Shown piece after piece: positions 1 to 11,800 of a DNA stretch of 64,000 nucleotides. This DNA is from Curvularia sp. ZM96. Taxonomy: Eukaryota > Ascomycota > Dothideomycetes > Pleosporales > Pleosporaceae. The stretch lies in NCBI GenBank assembly GCA_022457065.1, contig JAJGBQ010000001.1, positions 1,798,001 to 1,862,000 on the forward strand, given 5' to 3'. Under the pieces are notes generated by a model, which saw only the letters and a list, made by a program, of their open reading frames with translations, searched no databases and was not told the origin of the DNA. Every line of letters starts with the position of its first letter. Positions within the stretch are counted from its first letter, which is position 1. Both the position numbers and the translations under genes were made by a program.

Positions 1-377
1 CCTGCGTGGAGCGCGATGTGAGTTGGACAATGGAGAACAAAGGAAACGTGTGTGTGATGAACTACGATGGTAAGTGCAGACGCGAGGCCTTCACGCCCAA
101 GGCATAGACATAGGTGCGGGTAGTCCGGACGACGTTGATGCGTAACCACGGAGTCGCGGACCAGACGTCTCGGCTGTGACGGCAGGTCTGCTGCGCCTCA
201 CATTCAGGCGTCGTCACTTCCGCTCCGCTCCTTGGCGCCAGGGTCGACGTCGGCGTCTTCGTTGATCCATCCCCGAAACACGCACTAAGCGCATCCGGTA
301 ATGCAGACGAGAGCCTCTCCTTCAATATTGGCGAACTTTCAACGACCTCGTCCGTATCCACATTCCATACAGACACA
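1..377. other. Upstream region of the eL28 gene
   Basis: This stretch holds the presumed promoter and 5' leader of the ribosomal protein gene starting at 378. A 107-codon open frame on the minus strand (62-385) overlaps the eL28 start and resembles no family I know, so I treat it as chance. No TATA box or repeat stands out. Confidence 0.5.
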
Positions 378-1101
378 ATGGCCACTACTATCTCGCACGA
401 CCTTGCCTGGGAGATTACCAGTGAGTGAACGATTTGGGTCGTGAACTGCGGAGGGATTGGTATTGACGATTGGCAGAGGGACGCAGCTCCACGCTCGTCA
501 AGAGGGCAAATGGCGTCCAGTTCTCGCGCGACCCTCTTAACCTGAGGAACCTCTACAGCCGCAAGGTATGCACGAAGTTTTGAGTTTTTGGAGGGTGTTT
601 GCTAACTCTGCGCAGAACGAGGGCTCGATCGCCAACAAGGTACGGCTACCACGATCTTCGGTTGCGCCAAGCGCGAACACGGATTGAAATAGAAGACGGT
701 GTTGATAATGTAAACCAGGCCATCGGCGTCATCCCCGGCAAGGAGGGCGGTGTCACCCTTCTCGTCAAGAAGGCCGACAAGCACCACCAGCCCGCATCCG
801 CCATCCAGACCACCACCTTCGGTCCCAGCAAGTCCACCCGCAAGTACGTCTGTCCGATCCACTGCCTCGATAGCCTAGGACTTGTGGTACCCTGAGGTAT
901 TGGAGAACTTTTGCTGATAGCCGCAGGACCTACTCCGCCATTGTCAACTCCACCACCAAGCGCAACTACCGCCCCGACCTCCGCAAGGACGCTGTCGCCA
1001 GGGCCTCCGCTATCCGCAAGAGCCAGAAGCCCGTCAAGGCTGACAAGCCATCAAAGCCCAGGGGTGCCAAGGCCAAGGCCGCCGCTGCTGAGAAGGCATA
1101 G
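378..1101 (+). CDS. 60S ribosomal protein eL28 (L28e family)
   Basis: Five exons (378-420, 477-565, 616-639, 719-843, 927-1101) join to a 151-residue protein, the usual length for fungal L28e. It begins MATTISHDLAWEIT and carries the family block VQFSRDPLNLRNLYS, then a conserved region ending FGPSKSTRKTYSAIV, then a Lys/Ala-rich C-terminus typical of rRNA-binding tails. It is a structural component of the large cytosolic subunit. All introns are GT-AG; exon 3 is only 24 bp. Codon use is strongly biased to C-ending codons, as expected for high expression. The name should not be confused with yeast RPL28, which is uL15; Saccharomyces cerevisiae has no eL28. The family call is firm; the exact first acceptor (476) is the least certain splice site. 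Confidence 0.93.
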
Positions 1102-3580
1102 ATTATGAGTGGCTGAAAAATGTGCTGCATGCGAATTGGTTCGGAGTTCAACTTCATATGGTTCATCATCTTCTGTGGGATTCGGAGCTCATGACATGAA
1201 ATGAGCATGGGCTGTATGAACGAATAGAGCTAGGGTCTTCATAGCGAATTGACTCGGCGAGAAATGAATACGCTTCGAAAACCAACACTGGATGTGCAGT
1301 GGATTTGTCCAGTGTACTGGATGAGATACTGCACCGATTTTATCCCGGTCAAGTGAGGTCTTCAACTCCTTGGAGACGGGAGTACTTCTAGTGATGATTT
1401 TCGCGCCTTGGGCATTATGTTGCGTATTCAAGTACCTCGTACCGACTAATCTTATCTTCGCATACCCGCTGATTCAGCATCAGAATTTCAACAGTCAACA
1501 TAATCTGTCAAGCATAGTCTGGGTAATTCCCCATGTTTGCTAGACTCGTGCTTTGACGTAGCCCCCTATGTGCGGCAGGGCATATGTTGGTGTTCCGACA
1601 GATGTAATGACGAGTACCTTCCTGATGTTAGATCCGATGACTGAAATGTATTTTCAAACAGTCAATGTTGAGGAAGTCTTTAATGAAAAGAGGTAGATTG
1701 CAAGCTGAATGCGACGTCTTGGACGCCACTTCTACTGTTCAGATATGTTCTTAGACGAAAAAAAAAACCAAAGGATATCCGCTACAAAATGCCTCCACTT
1801 CTAGGCCTCTATTCTTTACTCCAAAACCACAGGCTATCGAGCAGTAGGGTATGCAAGTGTTGATTTCAAACACACAGATCAGTCACAAGAAATTGTTCGA
1901 GAGCAAGTACTGAAATAGAATCAAGGAAAAGGCTCTTTCCATCTTAGTAAGCTTCATCGGCCCATTTTCTGTATGTTTGATAATGTTAAATCTTGCTACA
2001 CTGTAACGTCCAGTAGTTGCCTTTCTGAATGACCCAGGACCGATCCGTAATCCCGGCAACACTGTTCCATTATGACAGTCGGCTTGCTTTCCGCATTCCC
2101 TCCTCTATGTGCCTAGGCTAGGATCTACATGGCCTGATGCTCTAGCAATGCGAACAAGGAAAAACGTCAAGGACCACTTTTCTTCACAGGCGATTGCGGA
2201 AGCAGCGTAGTTCCATCGTCGTGGATGTAAAATAACCAGGCCGGAGCTGCTGAGTCGGGTGCGTCGAGGCGTTGAGCTTTGTTTTTTGTCGTCATTGTCG
2301 GCAATCTTTCCCGTGGCTAACGCATCCTACTGCAAGTAATTTTTCTTTGCAAGTCATAGTCGAAGTTTCATCCTGTTTTCTGTGGCATAGCCATCAGCCC
2401 TGGTGCAGTAGCATGTCCGCTATCGGAAACGTTTAACTTTCCCTGACTCTCGCTGGCTTAACGTGAGTGTGACAGCGCATCCAGAGCGAGGTGCTGTGCT
2501 GTTTCATCGTGCAACGGTGGACATGACTCTATGGCGGGCTGCTTGCTGTTAAAGCGGCCAAGTAACGCGATTGGCTCTGCAGAACCCCATCAGTGCACGA
2601 TTGCAGTCAACAGGGGCCAAGTTCCGCTGCCTCGTCACGGGGAATTTTTTGGAGCGGAATAACCACACACAAACAAGCGGTCTTTGCTGTGATTCTAGAA
2701 TAGGGCCAAAGAACATAGCAGTTATGCAAAATATGTCAACCGTGCAGAGAGAGAGTCGGCTGCACAGCTGTGTCGGGGCTTCACGTGCCCACTTGGAGAT
2801 GGATGGCCATGGCCATGTCGCTGACAGTGCGCATCAGAAGGGACCCGAGTGAAGGCTGGTGTCGAGCCCGGTGGTACATAGACGAGCTGGATCGAGGCAG
2901 GAAAAAGAATCGAGCGGTAGACGGACAGCACAACGGTCGTGAGGGGGCTAACCGAAGTCCCGGTACGGCTACGGGCCGCGGGGGCGTGGCCCCTGGTCGA
3001 CGCCGCCCACCCACTCCCACCACTAGGCTGTCTGCTATTATCCGTCTCATGTCATCCAAGCATCGGCTGCTGTCATCGTCGCCAGCGGCTATCTCATCGG
3101 CAACGCACCCAAGCATCTCGTCCATCTCGTCCGACCGCCCCAGCTCTGCTTCTCGGCCATGGACCGGCAAAGACGTGCGCGGGAACCAGCTAGGCACGAT
3201 AAAACCGTCAGCTTCACCATGTCATTGCCCATGCCATTTGCCGAGTTCCATCACCCAACAGCCTATCTGGTCGGTCAAACGCGGCGGCACTGACTACCCA
3301 TGCCATCACCGTTAAACGAGCTGGCGCTGCACATACCTTGCCCCCCGGACCGCGTCACGCACGGCCATTGGCTATGCATGCGCCCTCCGTACGGTTGATT
3401 CTTGTTGATTAACGGTCTGGCACTCACCGGGTAAGGAACTAGTGTCTTACTGCATGTCTCTGGACAGGTCGTTCGGCCCACCGCTATTCTTACTTGAGAT
3501 CAGAGGGAGGCTGCTTGTACCCCAAATCTGACATTGACGCTACCAAGCTCAACCACCACACAGTCAACACGAGCACCGGC
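1102..3580. other. Gene-poor intergenic region, about 2.5 kb
   Basis: No supported gene lies here. The left part (1100-2550) is AT-richer with only short frames. The right part (2750-3400) is GC-rich and has overlapping open frames on both strands (2770-3315 plus, 2781-3197 minus) with Ser/Pro/Arg-rich composition and no recognisable domain. I see no tRNA, transposon ORF or long tandem repeat. Confidence 0.5.
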
Positions 3581-5414
3581 ATGACGTGGACGCAGGTCGA
3601 CTTCAGCTGTGTCCGATACTCGCCAGTCGAGGGCACGCATTACTTCCACGACCCCGCTTACCCATCCTCAATACAGTTCCTCCTGTCTGGCCGTTGGGAG
3701 CCGTGGGATGTCAGCTACGTCAAATAGTGCGTCGCGCCTCGCATCTATTGCCCTTACGTCCTCGTGCTAACATGGCGTAGCAAAGCTCAAGATCCGGACA
3801 TTCGACGCGTTGCCGAAGAAGCTGAGACGCGACTCATCCGGGATCCCTACTCGAAATACTATCCGTGGCCGTCTCCACCTCCTTCAACAGGCCCGCCTCC
3901 ACTAACTCCAGCCTACGCGCATCATCGTCAACCTCCACCATTAGCGACTCAGCAACCAGTGGCCGATCCGGTGGCTCCGTCGCCGTCGACTGTCGTTGAG
4001 CATGGTGTTTCAGCGTCACCGCGCGATCTGAGTACGCCTTCATCAGCAACCACTGTCACTGCTTATGCATCTCCCTATGGAAATCCACCTGTAGCACCAA
4101 ATGGCATCACCCAGGCGCCCCCTGCACCAGCAAAGTATGCTCAGATTCCCCCAATAAGTACTGTCCATGCGAACCACGCCAATGGCCTCCCATCACCTCC
4201 ACAGCGTACTGACGTCCCATGCGATCCCGCGCTTCAAGATCCACCACCTCACCCAGTAGCACCAGCCCAGCCAATTCTTTCGCGCACTAGGGAAACCAAG
4301 ATTCTGCTCTCAATTGATGGCGACGGTATCCGAGGACTATCTGCCTTGCTCCTGGTCGAATCGCTCGTCAATGCAATTTGTGTCAAGGTCGGACAACGCT
4401 TAGACAGCCATCAAATCTTTGACTTGACCGGAGGATGCTCTCTAGGGGGAATTATAGCCATCATGCTGTGTCGACTTCGCATGCAAGCCCACCGAGCTAG
4501 GGAGGCCTACAAACAGATTGCGAAGCAGGTGTTTGCAAACAAAAGAGACTATTTCAAGTACTTGGATCCTCATGCGCAAGTACGAAGCGTCGATGATAGC
4601 GCGCTCGAAAACGCTATCAAGAGCGTCGTCCAACAGGAGCTGGGTAACCCGGATGAAGTGCTGCTGGATGGACGGTCAGACTCGGGCGATGTGTAAGATA
4701 GCCCTTCCTGTCCATGCACGACAATAGCTAATATTGTACGCAGTTTTGTCATCACAACTCAAATGGACATTGGTACGTATTTTTCTTGACGCCTTCATCT
4801 AAATGGCGGCCGTACTAATAAGAACAGGTACCAATCGAGCAGCGCTGATACGTTCTTACCAAACACGGCGCATCACAGGCCCAGATTTGGAGCCAGATAT
4901 GCCCATATGGCAAACCATGAAAGCGACTTCGGCAGCTCCGAGGTACGTACACTCGGAGAAAGCCGTTCCCCAACGCTTCGTAATCGAGAAGGGACTTGTG
5001 GACCACGGCACTACCAAGAACAACCCTGTGCGCGATATTTTGTATGAATGCCGAAAGCTATTTCGGTACGCAAATGACATGATGATCATCGTGTCCGTCG
5101 GTACAGGTAGTGGGCTTGATCGAAGCCGTGAAATCCCCGAAATGGCAAACAGTGTTGAAGACCGCAAGGCCGAGGCGAGAGGCTGGGGAGAGAAGTTTGA
5201 AGCTGACCATGCTGCGCTTATGGAGCGAAACTGGATGAAGTATTTTAGATTTGATGTGACCGGCTTGGACGATGTACCTCTGGAAGAGTGGACTCACGAG
5301 GATCTGATCAAGGAGAAGACCTCGGCTTACCTAGCACAGCCAGAGGTGGGCCAAAGATTCTATGCATGTGTAGATGCAATCGCAGCGTTGCTCCTAGGCC
5401 CACAGGGTCGATAG
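3581..5414 (+). CDS. Patatin-like phospholipase domain protein
   Basis: Exons 3581-3726, 3781-4692, 4744-4772 and 4828-5414 give 557 residues. The N-terminal part (about 1-75) starts MTWTQVDFS. A Pro/Ser/Thr-rich linker (about 75-225) leads into a patatin fold: glycine-rich oxyanion loop DGDGIRG (about 233), nucleophile elbow G-C-S-L-G within GGCSLGGI (about 275), and a distal VDHGTTKNNP block that supplies the dyad aspartate. Patatin enzymes use a Ser-Asp dyad to hydrolyse acyl esters of phospho- or neutral lipids. The motifs deviate from the usual DGGGIRG, GTSTGG and D-G-G/A forms, but Ser and Asp are present. Exon 3 is only 29 bp. An in-frame upstream ATG at 3494 could lengthen the protein by 29 residues; I prefer 3581. 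Substrate and location are unknown. Confidence 0.8.
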
Positions 5415-6327
5415 CACGATACGATGGCCACATGGACACGCAGGGCGGTTGTCCCCGATACCAGACTTTACGTTCGGACTCGTAATGGTAGCTAAAGCTC
5501 GAGTCAAGTCATGTAATTATTTTATGTAAATTTGAATGTTATGTTTATACTTCATAGCTTTAGTTCAAAGGACAGGCGTTTGCTAAGTTCTACGCGGTTA
5601 GCCTTAGGCGTCTGATCGCGTGTCTGCGAACAAGCGCCAGCGAACCGCCAGCCGCGAGCCGCCAACATTTGCGGGGCCCCAGACTACTGAACGGCGCACC
5701 AACTTTCTCGCGCTATGTTCACTCACGACTTTGTCTACAAGATGACCTCACAGCGCCCAGCATCCAATGCTACATCAGGCACAATACGATGCTGAATTGC
5801 GTAAAGACGATCCTGCTCATGCCCCATGTTCTTGCTACCACACGGCAAAAAACGCCAATGACGCCATGCCTCATCCTTTGGTCTTGGCCCAACACCCAGA
5901 AGCACCAAACACGGGAAGCTCCTTGCGTGTCTTGTGCCCTGCCATCGGCCGATGGGCACCCGTTTTGCTTATGATCGCCCCATGCCGTATTCTTGGCTGT
6001 GTATAGACACAAGCCCTTGGCTGAGGAGAACAAGCCTCAGATTGGCGGGGCGAAGCTTACTCCCAGAGAAAGCCAGCCGCATCTTGACATCAGAGGCAGG
6101 GCCTTTGTCGTTGCGGGCAGCCTGATATGACGAGTGTGCAGAGGGGATGCGGAGATGTGTGTGAATGGTGTTTGAGTTGAAAGGGAAGGCAGTGTTGGTA
6201 GATATATTTTGTGCCCTTTTGACCTTTGCTTGACCTTGGTCTTTTTTCACAGTTTTACTTGATTTGCCTGTGTACAAGGTTCTCACTTTACCCGATTGTT
6301 TTTGTATCCACACACAGCATTCTCAAC
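5415..6327. other. Intergenic region between phospholipase and MFS genes
   Basis: No gene is supported. Several overlapping short frames around 5670-6310 on both strands resemble nothing known. The last 150 bp are the likely promoter and leader of the transporter starting at 6328. Confidence 0.5.
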
Positions 6328-8184
6328 ATGGCGACCGTGGAAAATGGAAAGCCCACCGCTGTGCCGGACACAGAGCGCGATCCGAACTACGGTCAGGGCA
6401 AAGAGCTGGACCAGGAGAAGACGGATCGGATTATCAAGGAGAACAAGGTCGAGCTTCAGGATAGCGATGCTTGGGATAAGCTTGGGTATTCTTTTCCTAC
6501 TTGGCGGAAATGGTGAGTTGGGTCCTGTTTGGTTACCGCCGTGGTATAGCACATCAGTGCCAACCAACACATAACTCCTCAAACGTCCCACATGGACCTG
6601 GACTCAAACGAACGTGTTGCCGCAACTAACAGCAATAATCTACACAGGCAAATTCTCATTGTCGTCTTCTTCATCCAGATAACCATCAACACCAACGCAT
6701 CCATGTACTCGCACGCCGTCAAAGCCGTCTCAAAAGAGCACAACGTCAGCGAGCAAGCTGCCCGCGTACCCCAAGCCCTGTTCCTCATCGCGTACGGCGT
6801 TGGCTGCGAACTCTGGGCCCCGTGGTCTGAAGAGTATGGACGCTGGCCGATTCAGCAACTGAGTTTGTTCCTTGTCAACCTGTGGCAGATACCATGTGCC
6901 CTGTCGAAGAACTACGCTACATATGTTGTTTTTCGCACACTTGGGGGCTTATCAACGGCTGGAGGGTCGGTTACACTTGGCGTGCTGGCCGATATGTGGG
7001 AGCCAGACGAGCAAGAATTTGCCGTTGCGTTCCTGGTGCTGTCGTCAGTCGGAGGATCCGTCGTCGGAGCTATCATCGGAGCTTTCGTCGAGCGGTACAA
7101 GTCCGTCGAGTGGATCTTCTGGGTTCAGCTGATTATCGGTGGCTTCGTTCAGCTCGTCCATCTCGTATGTAACCCGGAGACTCGAGCGACGATCTTGCTG
7201 GACCGCGAGGCCAAGCGACGCCGTAAAACAGGCGAGGACCCGAATATCTATGGTCCGAATGAAATTCGCGGGGGGCATAGGGTTACGCTCAAGGAAGTTG
7301 GAACGATCTTCTGGAGGTGGGTGACGTTTCCAAACATCTGCTTCTTGATACTGACACCCTGTAGGCCATTCTACATGTTCTTCACCGAGCCCATTGTGCT
7401 CTGGCTCTCTCTCCTCAGCGGCTTCAGCGATGCCCTAATCTTCACTTTTCTCGAGTCCTTCGGCCCTGTCTACGAGCAATGGGGCTTCGGTGTCGTTGGT
7501 GCCGGCCTCGCTTTCATTCCCATCTTGCTCAGCTACTTTCTCGCCTACGCCTCGTACATGCCGTCGATCATCAAGTTCCGCAAGCAGCGCCGCGAGAGAC
7601 CCGGGTCCGTAGCACCTGAAGCACGTCTTTGGTGGCTCCTGTTCCTAGCGCCGCTTGAAACAATTGGTCTTTTTGGTTTCGCATGGACGTCGTTAGGTCC
7701 AGACTATGGTATTCCCTGGATCGCACCCATGATCTTTTCTGCTCTCGTCGGAATGGCGAATGTACGTGTGCAAACCCATACCTCGTTCCTCTGCTAATGA
7801 AAATCCTCATAGTATGCCATCTACCAATCCTCCATCGACTACCAAACCGCCGCCTACGGTCCATACGCCTCCTCCGCCACGGGCGGCAACGACCTCGCGC
7901 GCGACGCCCTTGCAGGAATTGCCTCGCTGTATTCTACTCCCTTGTACAAGAACATTCCCGGTAGACCCCTCCAGTACGCCTCGACGATCCTCGCTTGCTT
8001 GGCGTTTGTCGTCACCATCCCCATCTACATTGTGTATTGGAAGGGCCCGCAGATTAGAGCCAAGTCGAAGTTTGCGCAGAGCTTGGATCAAAGTCGCAAT
8101 GTGAGGGATGAGAAGAGGAGGGAAAGTAGGGTTGGGGTTGAAGGGGAGGAGAAGGACGGGTGGGTGCACAGGGAGAGGGTGTAG
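6328..8184 (+). CDS. MFS transporter, DHA1 drug/polyamine efflux type
   Basis: Exons 6328-6512, 6648-7316, 7365-7761 and 7813-8184 give 540 residues. A hydrophilic N-terminus precedes about 12 membrane segments. Recognisable DHA1 signatures are WSEEYGRWPIQ after segment 2 (the motif A position), RTLGGLSTAGGSVTLGVLADMW in segments 3-4, and the fungal FLR1/TPO-like block RPFYMFFTEPIVLW after the central loop. Family members export drugs, polyamines or small toxic molecules across the plasma membrane by proton antiport. Intron 2 (7317-7364, 48 bp) has no stop in frame, so an unspliced mRNA would also be open, but the spliced product restores the conserved FWRPF junction. The C-terminus is Lys/Arg/Glu-rich and cytosolic. 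The substrate cannot be told from sequence. Confidence 0.88.
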
Positions 8185-8807
8185 GAATGGGCTAAGTGAA
8201 GAGATGAGCGGAGTAATATCTGCAGACGTTTTGGCCGGTCGAGGAATATTGTTCATATATATTGTAATATGTAATGGATAACTTTTTTTTCTTTCGTTAG
8301 CGGAAGTATTATCGCTGTCTCTAGCTAACTCTCCCAACCACAACGGCAACATATCATTGTAAACTACAATATCTCGTACATACGACCATCGGAAACTGGG
8401 AGCAGAAATTCCCGTCAGATCATTTATACTTAAGCAGTTTACCGGCGGACTAGTAGTCAGGTGGGTGACTACTGGCGAATCCCCGCTGTCGTATGTTTTT
8501 TTGTGGATTTTTTTTGGTGAAGAGTCACGTGAGGGTCTGGCACAACATTCGTTACATGTACGCGAGGCGACGAAGAGTCAGACATCGATAGCGGTAGTCT
8601 AGGATATCCATGTCGAGTAATGCTATGATAAGATTAAATTTTGGGTAACATCCATGTTGGAAGTTATCCAGGACACATACGTTGTTGAGCTAATATAATG
8701 TGGCTTCGTATACGAGTAACAAATAGGAAGGGTATCTATAACTACTAAACAACAACAACAAAGAATTCTCATGTCTCATAAGCTTTCCGCCCAACTCATA
8801 TCTGCGC
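8185..8807. other. Convergent 3' intergenic region
   Basis: This lies between the stop codons of the MFS gene and the ankyrin/CorA-like gene. It is AT-rich with runs of T (8283-8291, 8497-8513), consistent with 3' untranslated and polyadenylation sequence. No gene is seen. Confidence 0.5.
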
Positions 8808-11800
8808 TCAAGTACGTTCAAAATCCCCGCTAGTTCTCATCCTAAAGCCAGTGCTGATACGCTCAATGGGCGTCTGTCTCTCCGCCCTGTCCACGCTCAG
8901 CCTGTCATTGATACCAGTTCCATTCAAGCCAGCCGTGATATTGACGCCGCCCTTTTCCCTGCTTCTTGCCGCAGTGCTGCGACTAGCGACGGGAAGCAAC
9001 GAGCCGCCGTCATTCCATCTATTTGCTCGGGCGCTGCTGAGATAGCTTTCGATGCTGCGGCGTCCGTCTGGATGGTACACTACGCTGCGACCACGGCTGA
9101 GAGCTTCTTCAATGGTGCGTGTATCGACTTCTCCGTAGTCGAACCGCTCGATGCCGGTGTATGGGTCGGTGAGATTATCGTTGTGGTCGCCACGACCTGG
9201 TTGAGAGTGAGCCTTGCGGTCGCGGATTCGACGCTTGACTTCGCGGAAAAAATCACCGATGGCATCGAAGGAAAGAGCAATAGCAATGAAGGGGATGGAG
9301 ATGGCGAAGCCGATGCCGAACATGTATTTGCCCACGTATGAGAGTGGGAGCGAAGGTTCGCTGGCGCCCGGTTGATGTGGGAATTCTTGAATGTTGATGG
9401 TGAATAGGGCTGCGATGAAGGAGAGCGGGAGGAAGATGATGGTAACAATCGTAAACACCATGATTGTCTGACTTTGGCGTGCGGTGCCTGCGGCTTGATC
9501 GCGAGCAAAACGCGCTTCGAAAGCGTTGGCATGCTTCTGTTTGAGATCGAGCAGATCGGTGATGGAATCGTAGATGCGCTTAGCCTGCTTGTCCATGCGC
9601 TCGAGATCCTTGATGTGGGTGTCGATGGTCTTAAGCAAATCTCTAAACCGCCGTTTAAGGTCCTGTTGACTCCTGTGCTCCTCTCGATATATGTCTGTGA
9701 TACTGGCCTCCAGGTCTGGGAGCACATTGCGCTGATCTTCGAGCACTTTGACAATCATGTTCAACTCATCACGAATATCCTTTATTTCGGCCAAGAGATC
9801 GGTTTCAGCGCCGATATCTAGCAGCTTGTCGACGAACAGAGGAGCGTGGGCGGCCGTTCGGTCACTATCGTCATACTCAAACTCGTCCTCGTGGATCGGA
9901 GGATCGGCCAGGGCGTGCGCATGAGTGTGATGCGGTGTATGTCGTCGATTGTGGTGCTCTCTTTGCCTTCCCTCCGCCTCAAGGTGACGTGAGAAGCGGT
10001 TTGGCCGACGATGATGTTGTAGCCATGCTGATGCTTGCGCAGAAGCCGTGTTGAATTCCTTGAACAGTATTGTCTCCATTTCGGTGGCATCGCCAATGCT
10101 TGACTCGAACATATCAAGGAATTGGTAGTCCTCGTCGCCAGTACGGTGCCGATCGAAAACGCCACTGCATCTTCCAGCAATTGTCGTGGCAAGATCGTAC
10201 ACGTTGCGCACCGGATCTCTAGCTTTGCTGTTGATGTCTTCGATGATACCGTCAAGAACGTTGAGTGGATCATTTCGAGGCTGCTGCCATCGCTGGGGAA
10301 AGGCGGTTACAATCAAATCCTTGCCCAACGTCCACATCCACAACTGATCTACCATGAAGATCTTCGGATCTACATGAGGGTCATTTGACTTGCACTGGTA
10401 CCTGTAAACAACCTGGTCACGATCACGAGACTGCGTGTCAATGTTGTGGTAAAAGAACTGATCCAGTGTACGTCGAACGTGCAACGAAATTTGCGACGAG
10501 GTCAAATGAGCCCGCAGTAACATCTCATCGTACGTTTTTGCGCGCGGAGGAGCTGGTATTTTACCTCGCGTATCGTTCTTTTCGTAGCTTTTGATCATTT
10601 GTGTTTTCTTGATTGCAGCCTGCATCTCCTGTCGCCGGCGATCTGATTCGAAGTGGAGATAGGGCATGAAGGCAAACAAATTGCCTTTTGCCACAGTCGC
10701 CGAATCTTTCTTTCCTGGACTGCCAGGTGACTTCAAGTGGCCACTGAGAGTGAGGGAGGAGTTTGTATGCATTCGTTTTGCGTGGTACTCGGGTCCTCTG
10801 GTAGGTGTTTCTGTGCCACCAGCACGCTTGCTGGCCGGCTTTGAGCCGCCCCATTTCGGCGTCTTCTTAGTCTTTTCCTTCGTTTTGGTTTTTGTATCTT
10901 TGCCGGTCACATGGCCTGACCCCGTTCCAGCAGTCCAATCAGTCTGTTCTGTGCTGGCTGTCCCTGTCCGCGCAGGTGTCCTAGCAAAGTGCGACGATAC
11001 CGAATCTTGCATACCAGCTCCCGGGTCGATACCTAAGCCGTGCGCGCTATTCAAAGTGATCTGTGGAACCCCTTGGTCACCACCGTCAGAAAGATCCGAA
11101 TCATCGTGATGCTTTGGCGCACGAGGTGTGCTCTGACACAACGGTCGCATGAAGTGTGAGTGTATTTGCTGTCCACGATGTTGATGGTTAAAAGACCGTT
11201 CCAACGCCTTGAACTCCTCTACGTCTGTAGCGCCCTCCTCGATGAATGCTTTTGTCAGTAGTGCTTCCACCCAAGCCATGTTGTTTGCGGGAAGATGGAT
11301 CCACCTAAAACTGGTTGCCTTGGATTCCTTGGGTAGAATGTTGACTGCAGGTTTTCTTGGATTGATTGGGTCACGGCTGTACAACAGCTCAAAGACAGTC
11401 TTTCGGGTTACTTTGTTTTCGTTGTGAAAATTGCCAAAATCCACAATAGTGGCGTGGAAACCATTTGTGGCACCTAGCGCATCTTCGCTGAGCGCCTCAA
11501 TCTGATTGTGTGGTGCCAATCGGTTGATGATGTCTTTGCGTGCGGACTTCTTGCTCTGGGCGGCGCGCAAGAAGGGCGTAATACCAAATGCGTCCTTGAC
11601 AGCTCTTTTGATGTCGTTTCGCTCCAAAAGACAGTTGACTACGTCCAAGTGTCCGGCCTGGGCTGCCACATGCAAGGGCGTCATACCATTCAAGGTTTTT
11701 GAGTTAACATATGCCCCAGCAGCCAATAGTGTTCTCACCACTTTGACGCTTCCTTGCTCACAAGCGTTGTGGAGGGGAGTCCAAGACCCGTCACTCTTCG

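Noticed and set aside
2770..3315. 181-codon plus frame overlapping a 138-codon minus frame
   Set aside because: GC-rich sequence opens both strands at once; composition is Ser/Pro/Arg-rich and no domain or conserved-looking block is present.
7317..7364. Reading the MFS gene straight through this in-frame segment
   Set aside because: Splicing restores the conserved FWRPF block of the DHA1 family; the extra 16 residues would sit in the middle of it.
6328..8184. Phospholipase and MFS exporter as part of a biosynthetic cluster
   Set aside because: No backbone synthase, tailoring enzymes or cluster regulator lies within the window.
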